DNA of 64,000 nt from JACMLD01 sp044223995 (lineage in GTDB: Bacteria > Bacteroidota > Bacteroidia > Chitinophagales > Chitinophagaceae). Position 1 is the first letter of the stretch; each line of letters begins with the position of its first letter. The stretch lies in contig JBGALE010000006.1 in the NCBI GenBank assembly GCA_044223995.1, forward strand, positions 62,001 to 126,000, in the 5' to 3' direction. The notes beneath the pieces were generated by a model. That model was not told the origin of the DNA and searched no databases. It was given only the letters and a program-made list of their open reading frames with translations. Of the stretch, positions 8,432 to 16,726 are shown piece after piece. A program made the position numbers and the translations under genes.

Positions 8432-9643
8432 ATGATAACCGGCAGAGATTTTGTTTTTATCAACCCGCAAAGCTGGAAAGGTGATATAAGTGGCAACTGC
8501 CGCAATATTGCGCTGGAGCTGGCCCGCAACAATAGGGTATTGTTTGTAAACCCGCCACTGGTGAGAAACCTGCCCGGATCAAAAAAAGAAGATGCAGATA
8601 CAATAGAATACAAAAATGCAACCGAAAACGGGAAACACATTCATATAACAAAGTTGGGCGATAATTTGTGGAACCTGTTTCCCAAATGCCATACAGAGCC
8701 CATCCGGTGGATACCCAATACTGGTATCTTTTCTTTTTTCAATAAAATCAACAACAAACGATTTGCAAAAGATATCCAGGAAGGTATCGATCAACTGGGT
8801 TTTAAAAATGTGATCATCTTTAACGACACGGAGATGTTCAAAGGCTTTTACCTGAAAGAATTTTTGAAACCTGACTTATACATTTATTACAGCAAAGATT
8901 ATATGCTGGAAGTGCCTTTCTGGAAAAAGCATGGCGTTACGATTGAACCAGCCCTGATGACAAAATCAGATTTGGGTGTCGCCAATTCCACTTACCTGCG
9001 CGATCTGTATGCTGTTCACAATCCCAACGCTTATTACATCGGGCAGGGTTGCAACTTAAAAGTATTTGACGCCTACAAAGAATACAAAACGCCGGAAGAT
9101 ATTGCCGCCATTAAAAATCCCATCGTGGGTTATGTAGGTGCATTAACCAATTTGCGGATCGATATGTCCATCATCACAACTATTGCAGAAAAATTACCGC
9201 ATTGGAACGTCGTACTGGTAGGGCCGGAAAGTGATGGTATCCGTAAAGAAGATTATGCACACCTCAGTAATATTATTTTCCTCGGTAAAAAGCCGCTTGA
9301 TACATTGGGCAGTTACATCAACAGTTTTGATGTATGCATCAACCCGCAACTGATCAATGCCACTACCATTGGTAATTACCCATTGAAAGTGGATGAATAC
9401 CTGGCTATGGGCAAACCAGTGGTGGCTACAAAAACAAAGGGTATGCAATTGTTTGCCGATTACTGTTTACTGGCTGCAACACCAGCAGAATATCCTGCGC
9501 TGGTAGAGCAGGCCCATGCCGGTAATAATGACAGCATCCGGCAGCAGCGTATTGCTTTTGCCCGCTCCCATACCTGGGAAAATGTAGGTATTGCCATTTA
9601 TGATGCCATAGAAAAAACACTGGCTAAGCGGCAGGCGAAATAA
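8432..9643 (+). CDS. Glycosyltransferase, GT4-like
   Basis: A 403-residue cytosolic or membrane-associated glycosyltransferase. The N-terminal part (DFVFINPQSWKGDISGNCRNIALELA) and the central VGYVGALTNLRIDMSIITTIAE begin the two Rossmann-like halves of a GT-B fold. A sugar-nucleotide binding region reads INPQLINATTIGNYPLKVDEYLAMGKPVVATKTKG, containing the usual Lys, Glu and Pro pattern of group 1 transferases. Similar proteins are often annotated as TuaH-like or teichuronic-acid type transferases in Bacteroidota; substrate and acceptor are unknown. The gene stands alone between metH and an outer-membrane protein, so the context does not identify a polysaccharide pathway. Confidence 0.85.
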   Translation: MITGRDFVFINPQSWKGDISGNCRNIALELARNNRVLFVNPPLVRNLPGSKKEDADTIEYKNATENGKHIHITKLGDNLWNLFPKCHTEPIRWIPNTGIFSFFNKINNKRFAKDIQEGIDQLGFKNVIIFNDTEMFKGFYLKEFLKPDLYIYYSKDYMLEVPFWKKHGVTIEPALMTKSDLGVANSTYLRDLYAVHNPNAYYIGQGCNLKVFDAYKEYKTPEDIAAIKNPIVGYVGALTNLRIDMSIITTIAEKLPHWNVVLVGPESDGIRKEDYAHLSNIIFLGKKPLDTLGSYINSFDVCINPQLINATTIGNYPLKVDEYLAMGKPVVATKTKGMQLFADYCLLAATPAEYPALVEQAHAGNNDSIRQQRIAFARSHTWENVGIAIYDAIEKTLAKRQAK

Positions 9644-9671
9644 TTTTCAATCAGGCCTTCAATTATTTTGA

Positions 9672-9679
9672 TAATTTTG
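9672..9679 (+). promoter_or_regulatory. Promoter -7 element for the outer-membrane protein gene
   Basis: TAATTTTG is a full TAnnTTTG match 27 bases before the ATG at 9707. A TTTT-rich -33 region lies near 9644-9648. Confidence 0.45.
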
Positions 9680-9706
9680 CCTCCGTTTAAAGTCAAACAG
9701 CAGACA

Positions 9707-10525
9707 ATGAATATTTTTAAGCGTGTGATGATAGCGGGAAGCATGTTCGTTTTTCTCTTTGCAACAGTTCGCAGCAATGCACAATCTTCTTCCACCAAAA
9801 AAAGGGGTGAGTTTTATTTTTCCTGGGGATATAATACCGAATGGTACACCCGCAGTATCGTAAAAATCGATCAGCCTGAACTGGGCAATAAGTATTCCTT
9901 TCGTCATGTCATCGGCCGCGATCATCGTGGCTGGGATGAGGGGTTGTTATCAAAAGCACTAACCATACCACAATACAATTACCGCATTGGTTATTTTTTC
10001 AATGATAAAAGGGACCTTGGCGTGGAAATTAATTTTGATCATACAAAATTCATTTTTAAGGACGATCAGCAGGCAGCCATCAAAGGAACACTGAATGGCA
10101 AGGGTGTGGACAGTACCGTCAATTTTTCCAAAGCCAATGGCTTTTATTATTATTTGAACAATGGCGCTAATTTTTTGCTGTTCAATATTGTTAAACGCTG
10201 GCACTGGCATACCGACAAAACTGGTAAAGTAAAAATAGATGCCCTGGCAAAGGGTGGCATCGGCCCGGTGGTACCGCATGTGGAGAACAGTTTTTTTGGC
10301 AATGCCAATACACCGCATTTTCAGATTGGCGGATGGAATACCGGTTTTGAAGGAGCCATTCGGTCTACTTTTTATAAACATGTGTACCTTGAATTTGCCG
10401 GCAAACTGGATTATGCCCGCTATTCCGGTTTGAAGATATACAAGGGCACCGCGAAGCAAGCTTTTGGAACAGCCGAGATTATTCTGAACCTGGGGCTAAC
10501 CTTCAATACAGGTAAAAAACACTGA
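9707..10525 (+). CDS. Outer-membrane beta-barrel protein of unknown function
   Basis: A 272-residue exported protein. The ATG at 9707 begins a type I signal peptide (MNIFKRVMIAGSMFVFLFA..RSNAQ) with cleavage expected after NAQ. An upstream in-frame TTG at 9668 is next to the promoter element and is unlikely to be used. The mature part alternates hydrophobic and polar residues as in beta strands: GEFYFSWGYNTEWYTRS, YNYRIGYFFNDKRDLGVEINFDHTKF, YLEFAGKLDYARY. It ends with aromatic-poor strands IILNLGLTFNTG. I do not recognise a named family. An outer-membrane barrel is inferred from the signal peptide and strand pattern. It converges with the CPBP gene 17 bases away. Confidence 0.65.
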   Translation: MNIFKRVMIAGSMFVFLFATVRSNAQSSSTKKRGEFYFSWGYNTEWYTRSIVKIDQPELGNKYSFRHVIGRDHRGWDEGLLSKALTIPQYNYRIGYFFNDKRDLGVEINFDHTKFIFKDDQQAAIKGTLNGKGVDSTVNFSKANGFYYYLNNGANFLLFNIVKRWHWHTDKTGKVKIDALAKGGIGPVVPHVENSFFGNANTPHFQIGGWNTGFEGAIRSTFYKHVYLEFAGKLDYARYSGLKIYKGTAKQAFGTAEIILNLGLTFNTGKKH

Positions 10526-10542
10526 TATACTTGTTGCTGCTG

Positions 10543-11316
10543 TTAAAACAAATGCAGTTCAAAAAATTCAAAGAAACAGGCGGTGGCATTGAAACAAAAG
10601 TGAATGAGCATTCCATACCAGATGGTTTGCTCCTTGTTCCTTACATATCCCAGCCACAAGGCAAAAGGCAGCATCCAGAAAAAGGAAATGAAACTCATGT
10701 GCAGCAGGGCAAATAAAAATGCCGTAATAAAAAGTGCCTGCCTGCTATCAACAACTTTATTCAATCCTTCCTGCATAACACCCCGAAAAGCCAATTCTTC
10801 AAAGATGGCAGGTTGCAGTGCCACAAAAAGTAATGTAACGATCTTGGCATAACGAAGATGGCTGAATGCGTAATAATAATAAGACTCCGTATCAAATATG
10901 GTACGGTTAAGCCATTTAACGGTATAGTTGACAATTATAGCAGTAATAATCGCAGCCAGTGCGTAACCCAATACTTTGACAACCGAAAAGCTTTTCCAAT
11001 TAAAGAGATGCAATAGTTCTTTCCTGAAATAAATAGCGTAGCCAACAGTCAGCGATGAAAGAATAACATCAAATACAAGTAATGGAACAAGTCCGCGTGC
11101 ATCGGGGCTAAAATTAGCCACCAGGCAAACGAATAAATGGATACCAAAAAAAACTGTCAGTTGTAATAATCTTCGCTGTCTTGTAATGGCGTCATCTATA
11201 TCAGGCTCTGCCTGCAAAGCGCCACAATGATTGCAGAACCTGGCCGTTTCCTCAATGGACTGGTGGCAATACATACATTGCCGCTGATGTATATGTGGTT
11301 CTTCTGTTAATTCCAT
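10543..11316 (-). CDS. CPBP-family intramembrane protease with N-terminal zinc ribbon
   Basis: A 257-residue membrane protein. Residues of about 14-33 form a double-CxxC zinc ribbon, CMYCHQSIEETARFCNHCG. Several transmembrane helices follow, and then the CPBP (Abi/CaaX-like) signature EELAFRGVMQEGL, where the Glu pair is catalytic in Rce1-type glutamic proteases. The later motifs are HMSFISFFWMLP and a C-terminal HFCFNATA, each with its conserved histidine or asparagine. The family cleaves within membranes; the substrate is unknown. It is the last gene of a minus-strand run, 51 bases after the HAD gene. The zinc ribbon fused to the protease is the notable feature and suggests a regulatory or docking role. 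Confidence 0.85.
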   Translation of the reverse strand: MELTEEPHIHQRQCMYCHQSIEETARFCNHCGALQAEPDIDDAITRQRRLLQLTVFFGIHLFVCLVANFSPDARGLVPLLVFDVILSSLTVGYAIYFRKELLHLFNWKSFSVVKVLGYALAAIITAIIVNYTVKWLNRTIFDTESYYYYAFSHLRYAKIVTLLFVALQPAIFEELAFRGVMQEGLNKVVDSRQALFITAFLFALLHMSFISFFWMLPFALWLGYVRNKEQTIWYGMLIHFCFNATACFFEFFELHLF

Positions 11317-11367
11317 TAAATTTTATGCTGAATCTCTTTCAGCACTGATTTATTTTTTTTATATCAA

Positions 11368-11985
11368 TCAAAGAATTGAAAGTCCAGTTAATTCAGATTT
11401 TAATTGCTCAGGTGATTGAAAATGGATACTCTTTATCCCGACCGCTTCTGCGCCGGCAACATTTCTCAGGTTGTCATCTATAAAAATACTTTTACCCGCA
11501 GGGATCGCATACCTGTTCAACAACAACTGATAAAATTCCGGAAAAGGTTTGCGTGTTTTTTCCACGCCGCTCACCACCCTTCCATCAAACCAGTGTAAAA
11601 AATTATACCGTACCAATGCAATGTTGAAAAGATCGGCCTGCCAGTTGGTCAAAGCATAGCATTTATATTTACCGCTTGCTTTTAATTCCCTGAATATCTC
11701 AACTGTTTCCTGTATAGGACCCTGGAGCATTTCCGTCCAGCGTCCATAATAATCACGGATCGGTTGTTCCCAGTCTGGAAATTGTTTAACCAGTAGCTCG
11801 GTACCTTCTACAATGGAACGGCCTGCATCCTGTTCTTCATTCCATTCACTGGTACAAATGCGGGAGAAGAAATAATCGCGCTGTTCATTGGATGAAAAAT
11901 AATTTTCATCGTATACATACATGGGGTTCCAGTCCAGCAAGACGCCACCGAGATCAAAAATTATCGTGGAATAGTTTGTACTCAT
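11368..11985 (-). CDS. HAD-family hydrolase (YihX-like phosphatase)
   Basis: A 205-residue cytosolic phosphatase of the haloacid dehalogenase superfamily. Motif I is TIIFDLGGVLLDWN, with the nucleophilic Asp; the second Asp of the usual DxD is Gly, as in YihX-like members. Motif II is YALTNWQ, motif III includes the Lys of GVEKTRKPFPEFYQ, and motif IV is IFIDDNLRNV with the two magnesium-binding Asp residues. The cap is of the small helical type. Substrate unknown; sugar phosphates are likely for the group. The start overlaps the MFS stop codon in an ATGA arrangement, so the two are translationally coupled. Confidence 0.9.
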   Translation of the reverse strand: MSTNYSTIIFDLGGVLLDWNPMYVYDENYFSSNEQRDYFFSRICTSEWNEEQDAGRSIVEGTELLVKQFPDWEQPIRDYYGRWTEMLQGPIQETVEIFRELKASGKYKCYALTNWQADLFNIALVRYNFLHWFDGRVVSGVEKTRKPFPEFYQLLLNRYAIPAGKSIFIDDNLRNVAGAEAVGIKSIHFQSPEQLKSELTGLSIL

Positions 11986-13166
11986 GTTAGTTCAATATAT
12001 GGTGCATTGGTATCGGTTGCCAAAAATTTATTCCTGCTGGCCACCAGTGCAGATATTAATGACAGCGCCAATACAAAACTGAGGCCGGCTGACAGGTTTA
12101 TCTTTTCAGATATCATTCCAATAACTGATGGACCAAATAAAAATCCGATCAGCCCGCCACTTGCTATCGAAGCGATTCCCTGGGCCGGGCTTACCCCTGG
12201 TACATTGGCCGCGGCACTGAATAATATAGGAACAACACAGGAATAGCCCATGCCCACCAATGTAAATCCTGCGACAGCCGTTGCCTGGTATGGTGGAAAG
12301 ATAACCAGTATAAACCCAGTTGCGGCAATAAGACTGCCGGCAATAACAACTTTCTTCGGACCCGTTTTGGGTACCAGCACATCGCCATTAAATCTTCCCA
12401 CAGCCATCATTACGGAAAAACCAGCGTAACCCAAACTGGCCAGTGCTGCCGTACTGTGCATGGATTCTTTTAGGTAAATAGCGCTCCAGTCTGCAATACT
12501 TCCCTCACCCATAAACGTAACAAAACATATAAATGCAAGACCGATGATACTGGCGGGGGGCGCAGTAAGAGATGAACCAGAATGAATAAACATTTTATAC
12601 GACAACAAATGTGACCGTATCAGCAATAATACCGTTGCAATGGTTACCGCCACTAATACAATCTGCAGTGCCGGTGCAAAATGTAGACTGTAAAAAATAA
12701 ATGCCAGGCCTGCACTCACTCCACCGCCCAAACTATACATACCGTGGCAACTGCTCATAATACGGCGCTGGTATTTTTTTTCGATAGAATCGATAACAGC
12801 ATTAATAGACACGCCATTGAAAAAACCAACCATGCCTATGAAATACAGCACAATCCAAAACACCGGTCTTGTTTGTACAACAATCATAATTACGAATAAA
12901 GCGCATTGTATAAAAGGACCGGTTGCCAGCCATTTACCTACCGGTATACGGCTGAATAATTTGGAGGAGAGCCATACCCCTGTTAATGATCCGGCAGGTG
13001 ATAACAACAATGATAAACCCAGCGAACCATCCGTAAAACCAAGCCGGTGCTTGATGGCAGGTAATGCCGCCACCCAAATACCCAGCAACAGGCTCCCTAT
13101 TGACAACAGGAACCCCATGCTGATACTGGGCTTATGTGTTACAAACGATTTTAGATTTTTTATCAT
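11982..13166 (-). CDS. MFS transporter
   Basis: A 394-residue integral membrane protein with about 12 hydrophobic helices, in the length range of the major facilitator superfamily. The first helix pair reads SISMGFLLSIGSLLLGIWVAALPAIKHRLG. The loop between helices 2 and 3 has SSKLFSRIPVGKW, resembling the conserved GxxxDRxGR region in weakened form. The pattern AQGIASIASGGLIGFLFGPSVIGMISE near the end is typical of YbjJ/FucP-like sugar or drug MFS proteins. Substrate not inferable from sequence. It overlaps the HAD gene by 4 bases and follows the VOC gene by 24 bases. Confidence 0.85.
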   Translation of the reverse strand: MIKNLKSFVTHKPSISMGFLLSIGSLLLGIWVAALPAIKHRLGFTDGSLGLSLLLSPAGSLTGVWLSSKLFSRIPVGKWLATGPFIQCALFVIMIVVQTRPVFWIVLYFIGMVGFFNGVSINAVIDSIEKKYQRRIMSSCHGMYSLGGGVSAGLAFIFYSLHFAPALQIVLVAVTIATVLLLIRSHLLSYKMFIHSGSSLTAPPASIIGLAFICFVTFMGEGSIADWSAIYLKESMHSTAALASLGYAGFSVMMAVGRFNGDVLVPKTGPKKVVIAGSLIAATGFILVIFPPYQATAVAGFTLVGMGYSCVVPILFSAAANVPGVSPAQGIASIASGGLIGFLFGPSVIGMISEKINLSAGLSFVLALSLISALVASRNKFLATDTNAPYIELT

Positions 13167-13190
13167 AGCGGAGCTTATTGCCTCCCGGTA

Positions 13191-13580
13191 TTATATGGTT
13201 ATTTCCACGCGGTTATTATCCGGGTCCAAAATTACACTTTCATAATATCCATCACCGGTTTGTCTTGGTTCACCAATCACCGGGTATCCTTCTTTCCTGA
13301 TTGCTTCTGTCAGCGCATCTACTTTTTCCTTACTGCCCACGCTGACGGCAAAATGTATGAGCCCGATCCTTTGCTGTATGATATCATCCCTTGTATCGGG
13401 GATATTCGGCATCTGCATCAGTTCCAGTCTTGGCCCTTCATCAAAAGTCAGGAAATAAGAGTGGAATGAATTACGCGCGTTATGGTATTTATCGTTTGGG
13501 ACAGCATTAAAAAATTTTATATAAAACGCTTTCAGTGTCTCTAATTGATTGGTCCAAACCGCCAGGTGTTCTATTTTCAT
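13191..13580 (-). CDS. VOC-family (glyoxalase-like) protein
   Basis: A 129-residue protein of the vicinal oxygen chelate fold. It shows the paired beta-alpha-beta-beta-beta modules: HLAVWTNQLETLKAFYIKFF at the start and GLIHFAVSVGSKEKVDALTEAIRKEG in the second half, ending VILDPDNNRVEITI with the typical metal-binding Glu. The family includes glyoxalase I, dioxygenases and resistance proteins, so the reaction is uncertain. It starts 5 bases after the LOG gene stop, so the two are co-transcribed. Confidence 0.88.
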   Translation of the reverse strand: MKIEHLAVWTNQLETLKAFYIKFFNAVPNDKYHNARNSFHSYFLTFDEGPRLELMQMPNIPDTRDDIIQQRIGLIHFAVSVGSKEKVDALTEAIRKEGYPVIGEPRQTGDGYYESVILDPDNNRVEITI

Positions 13581-13585
13581 ACACT

Positions 13586-14317
13586 TTATCTTTTTTCAAA
13601 TAACCACCAAAGCCGTTTGCGTGGTTTTATTTTGTAATTGGTCGTGATGTATTTATTGACATGCTCCATGGCATCACCAACACTGTCTGTCAGGAGTACA
13701 AGGTTAAGATCTTCCGGTGAAATAGTTTTTTGCGCAGCCATCAGGCTCATATAATCCATCAAAGGCTGGTAATATGATTTTCCAAATAATACGATGGGGA
13801 ATTGGGTAATGGTCTTTGTTTGCACCAGCGTCAGTGTTTCATAAAATTCGTCCATTGTTCCAAATCCGCCGGGCATGATGATGAACGCATACGAGTATTT
13901 CATCAGCAATACTTTCCGTACAAAAAAATGTTCGAATGTAATAGACGTTTGTACATAAGGGTTAGGTTTTTGTTCAAAGGGAAGCTGAATATTACAGCCA
14001 ATAGAATGACCGCCATTTTCAAAAGCGCCCCTGTTGGCTGCTTCCATCACACCGGGTCCGCCGCCTGTCATGGTAGTAAGCCCCAGGGCAGCAATCTGTT
14101 TACCAAACTCCCTGGCAGCTATATAATATGGATGGTCTTCTGTAAACCTGGCGGAGCCAAAAACAGTAACGCATGGCCCGACAAAATGCAATGTCCTGAA
14201 TCCTTTGATAAATTGCCGGAAAACCCTGAAAGCGAAAAACAGTTCATAACTGCGGCTCTTGGGGCCTTCCAGGTAAACCGGTTCCTTCGGCGGAACAATA
14301 GTGGGGGTGGTTGTCAT
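13586..14317 (-). CDS. LOG-family TIGR00730 Rossmann protein (nucleotide phosphoribohydrolase type)
   Basis: A 243-residue protein of the LOG/YvdD family, which hydrolyses nucleoside 5'-monophosphates, including cytokinin ribosides. Signatures are TVFGSARF, the nucleotide-binding TMTGGGPGVMEAANRGAFE, and the catalytic-type PGGFGTMDEFYETLTLVQT. In the last motif the Glu acts with the upstream Arg and Glu. It is the first gene of the LOG-VOC-MFS-HAD-CPBP run. TAACTTTA on the minus strand at 14328-14335, one mismatch from TAnnTTTG, stands 11 bases upstream and may be its promoter. Confidence 0.92.
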   Translation of the reverse strand: MTTTPTIVPPKEPVYLEGPKSRSYELFFAFRVFRQFIKGFRTLHFVGPCVTVFGSARFTEDHPYYIAAREFGKQIAALGLTTMTGGGPGVMEAANRGAFENGGHSIGCNIQLPFEQKPNPYVQTSITFEHFFVRKVLLMKYSYAFIIMPGGFGTMDEFYETLTLVQTKTITQFPIVLFGKSYYQPLMDYMSLMAAQKTISPEDLNLVLLTDSVGDAMEHVNKYITTNYKIKPRKRLWWLFEKR

Positions 14318-14470
14318 ATGTAACCAATAAAGTTAGCGGATATATGTTTATGCCGGTTATCCACGCACAATAATTTGCCGGCAGGTTGACACTTACCGCC
14401 GGAATTTTTTCATAAAATTACCCATGCTGCATTCATCCCATTTGTTAACTTGTGACGACAAAAAATTACC

Positions 14471-15238
14471 ATGCGCATCATCAGTTACAATGTTAATGGA
14501 ATACGTGCCGCGATGAACAAAGGTTTCATCGAATGGTTGAAAACAAACCCGGCCGATGTTATTTGCGTCCAGGAAACAAAGGCGCTGAAGGATAATGTAG
14601 ATCACAAACAATTTACCGATCTGGGTTATCACGATTATTGGTTTTCCGCCCAGAAAAAAGGATACAGTGGCGTAGCAGTGTTTACAAAAATCAAACCCGA
14701 CAGTATCGAATATGGAACGGGGCATAAAGTAAGTGATGATGAAGGCAGGGTATTACAACTTGATTTTGGAAAAACAAGACTGATCAATGCTTATTTCCCT
14801 TCGGGTACTTCCGGCGACGAACGTCAAACATTCAAGTATGAGTGGCTGGATGAGTTTTTCAATTATCTGAAGACGCTCCGGAAAAAATATCCCAACCTGA
14901 TACTTTGTGGTGACTACAATATTGCACACAAGGAAATTGATATCCATGATCCGAAGGGCAATAAAAACTCTTCAGGTTTTTTACCGGAAGAGCGCGCCTG
15001 GATGGATAAATTCCTTGGCAGTGGCTGGATAGACAGTTTCCGCGAATTTCATCCCGAACCGCATCGTTACAGTTGGTGGAGTCAACGATTTCCCACGGTA
15101 CGTTTACAAAATAAAGGCTGGCGCATTGATTATATTAATGTAACAGAGCCATTGAAGAAAAAACTGGTAAACGCTGATATTTATCCCGATGTCAAACACA
15201 GCGATCACTGCCCCATATTTCTTGATATAAAAGTGTAG
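14471..15238 (+). CDS. xth: Exodeoxyribonuclease III
   Basis: A 255-residue AP endonuclease of the ExoIII/APE1 family, which cleaves at abasic sites and trims 3' blocks during base excision repair. Visible motifs are the N-terminal RIISYNVNGIRAA, the metal-binding Glu in ICVQETKA, and the active-site GYSGVAVFTKI. Further motifs are LCGDYNIAH with Asp and Asn, WRIDYINVTEPL, and the C-terminal KHSDHCPIFLDI with the catalytic Asp-His pair. Full length and intact. It diverges from the LOG gene across 153 bases in which no strong promoter pair was found. Confidence 0.96.
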   Translation: MRIISYNVNGIRAAMNKGFIEWLKTNPADVICVQETKALKDNVDHKQFTDLGYHDYWFSAQKKGYSGVAVFTKIKPDSIEYGTGHKVSDDEGRVLQLDFGKTRLINAYFPSGTSGDERQTFKYEWLDEFFNYLKTLRKKYPNLILCGDYNIAHKEIDIHDPKGNKNSSGFLPEERAWMDKFLGSGWIDSFREFHPEPHRYSWWSQRFPTVRLQNKGWRIDYINVTEPLKKKLVNADIYPDVKHSDHCPIFLDIKV

Positions 15239-15369
15239 CCTATTTTATAGAGATAATTAATGTTCTTGTAAGCGTATTACTCCTTATTTCGCCAGCAATG
15301 ATGATTCGCATTTAAAAATAAACCAAATAACAGCGTACAGTTCAACAACAATTTATTTTAATATCCTGA

Positions 15370-15480
15370 AAAAATAACTGGAGTAAATGGTGGCTATGGC
15401 TGATAATCGGGGCGGTGACAATACTTTTGTTATTCCTTACATTTACGCTGACAAAAGAAATCAATAAGCGGAGTTCATGA
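15370..15480 (+). other. Possible 36-codon membrane microprotein frame lacking a standard start
   Basis: An open frame of 36 codons with one hydrophobic helix (SKWWLWLIIGAVTILLLFLT) and a charged tail KEINKRSS. Its TGA stop overlaps the DUF4286 ATG as ATGA, the usual layout of coupled genes. Upstream in this frame a TGA at 15367 closes it, and there is no ATG, GTG or TTG before the helix. A run of six A at 15369-15374 lies just at the expected start, so a frameshift, a non-standard start or coincidence are all possible. Confidence 0.3.
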
Positions 15481-15782
15481 TCATCTATAATATAACGGTA
15501 AAAGTCGATGCAGGCATTGAAGCTGCATGGCTGCTGTGGCAGCAAGAAGTGCACATTCCTGAAATAATGGCTTCGGGTAAATTTATTGATTACAAATTGT
15601 GCCGTTTACTGGAACAGGATGAATCCGACGGGACTACCTATGTTACACAATTCACCGCGTCCACTGAAAAAGAATACCAGGAATACATTGATTTCTATGC
15701 GCCATTGCTCAGGCAAAAAGCCTTCGATACATGGGGAAATGGCTTTATTGCATTCCGTTCCTTGATGGAAGTTATTCACTGA
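15477..15782 (+). CDS. DUF4286-family protein
   Basis: A 101-residue protein of the DUF4286 family, common in Bacteroidota, with a dimeric alpha-beta barrel-like pattern: MIIYNITVKVDAGIEAAWLLW at the start and TYVTQFTASTEKEYQEYIDFYA in the second half. No catalytic motif is seen and the function is unknown. The ATG overlaps the stop of the upstream 36-codon open frame. The next 288 bases hold no gene, only a hairpin at 15874-15904 and the HU promoter. Confidence 0.85.
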   Translation: MIIYNITVKVDAGIEAAWLLWQQEVHIPEIMASGKFIDYKLCRLLEQDESDGTTYVTQFTASTEKEYQEYIDFYAPLLRQKAFDTWGNGFIAFRSLMEVIH

Positions 15783-15873
15783 TTGTGGAAAAGAAATATT
15801 TAACACCGGCTCCCGGATTATTATTGTACCTTCCGTGCAAACCCACGACTGGCAAGCTTTTCAAGGCATGTGC

Positions 15874-15904
15874 CGTGAAACACCGTACCAGTAAGGGTTT
15901 CACG
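15874..15904. repeat. Intergenic hairpin, 8-bp perfect stem
   Basis: CGTGAAAC (15874-15881) and GTTTCACG (15897-15904) form a perfect stem around a 15-base loop. No T-run follows on the plus strand, so it is not a simple terminator of DUF4286. Function unknown. Confidence 0.45.
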
Positions 15905-16012
15905 AGTTTGACAAAATGACTTCATTTTTCAGGATTCTTCACACTGCGCTAAAATCCTTGTTCCACGCGGGTTGTAGCGCAAACAGGTGTTCGTAATTCC
16001 GGATAAAAAAAT

Positions 16013-16042
16013 TTTGTTGGAATGCAAAAGCGTATAAATTTG
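16013..16042 (+). promoter_or_regulatory. Promoter of the HU gene
   Basis: TTTG at 16013-16016 and TAAATTTG at 16035-16042 are 18 bases apart, a full Bacteroidota -33/-7 pair, with the ATG 28 bases further on. Confidence 0.7.
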
Positions 16043-16070
16043 TCCTTCCTAAAAAATAAAACATCACACT

Positions 16071-16340
16071 ATGAACAAAGCTGAGTTAATTGCAAAACTT
16101 TCTGATGATGCTGGCATTACAAAAACACAGGCAAATAGCGCTTTGGATTCTTTCGTTGAAGCGGTTACCAAAACCCTGAAAGGCGGTGGCAAAGTGACAC
16201 TGGTTGGTTTTGGAACTTTTTCTGTTAGCAAAAGAGCTGCCCGCAATGGCCGTAACCCGCAAACTGGTGCTGTGATTAAAATCAAAGCACGCAAAGTAGC
16301 CAAATTTAAAGCTGGTAAAGAACTGTCTGCGAAATTATAG
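16071..16340 (+). CDS. HU-family DNA-binding protein
   Basis: An 89-residue histone-like protein that bends and compacts DNA. The dimerisation helices read MNKAELIAKLSDDAGITKTQANSALDSF, then the GKVTLVGFGTFSVSKRAARNGRNPQTG hinge and the DNA-binding arm with the NPQTG motif, and the closing helix AKFKAGKELSAKL. Length is standard. It has its own strong promoter and is followed by an excellent intrinsic terminator at 16360-16398, so it is a monocistronic, highly expressed gene. Confidence 0.97.
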   Translation: MNKAELIAKLSDDAGITKTQANSALDSFVEAVTKTLKGGGKVTLVGFGTFSVSKRAARNGRNPQTGAVIKIKARKVAKFKAGKELSAKL

Positions 16341-16359
16341 TGCTGCACACACCGCATTC

Positions 16360-16398
16360 AAAAGCCCCGTCGTCACTTAAGTGGCAGCCGGGGCTTTT
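16360..16398 (+). terminator. Intrinsic terminator after HU
   Basis: AAAAGCCCC (16360-16368) pairs with GGGGCTTTT (16390-16398), with inner CACTTAAGTG extending the fold. The A-run and T-run on both arms make it work on either strand. Confidence 0.85.
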
Positions 16399-16425
16399 GC
16401 TTTGCCTAAACGATATATTAAACGA

Positions 16426-16454
16426 TTGAAATTATCAGGCAGCACTTATCTTTG
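16426..16454 (+). promoter_or_regulatory. Promoter of the bTHX gene
   Basis: A TTG at 16426-16428 and TATCTTTG at 16447-16454 are 18 bases apart and match the Bacteroidota pattern. The bTHX ATG follows 64 bases downstream. Confidence 0.55.
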
Positions 16455-16518
16455 CTGCGTTATACTTATCCGCTACGTGCGCGTAAGCTTTTTGCAAACA
16501 TCAACTTAAAAACATTTT

Positions 16519-16632
16519 ATGGGAAGAGGAGATAAAAAAACCAAAAAGGGGAAAATTTTCAAGGGCTCATTTGGAAAAAGCCGTTCTTCAAAAACGATAA
16601 AAAAAGCAGCCCCGAAAAAAGATACTAAATAA
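16519..16632 (+). CDS. 30S ribosomal protein bTHX
   Basis: A 37-codon gene encoding a very basic protein that begins MGRGDKKTKKGKIFKGSFGK and ends KKDTK. The GRGDKKTxKGKIxxGSxGxxR core is the signature of bTHX (Thx, also listed as S31), a small peptide that fits in the head of the 30S subunit. The remaining residues are mainly Lys and Ser, as usual. It has its own promoter 64 bases upstream and lies between the HU terminator and pdxH. The gene is short enough to be missed by length cut-offs. Confidence 0.93.
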   Translation: MGRGDKKTKKGKIFKGSFGKSRSSKTIKKAAPKKDTK

Positions 16633-16726
16633 TACAGTGTTATATAAGAGTTGATAAGCTGATTGCGTACACTGGTTTGTTTTTGTAAACAACCTGATCA
16701 CCAGCCGGCTTATCAACTTTCGTATT

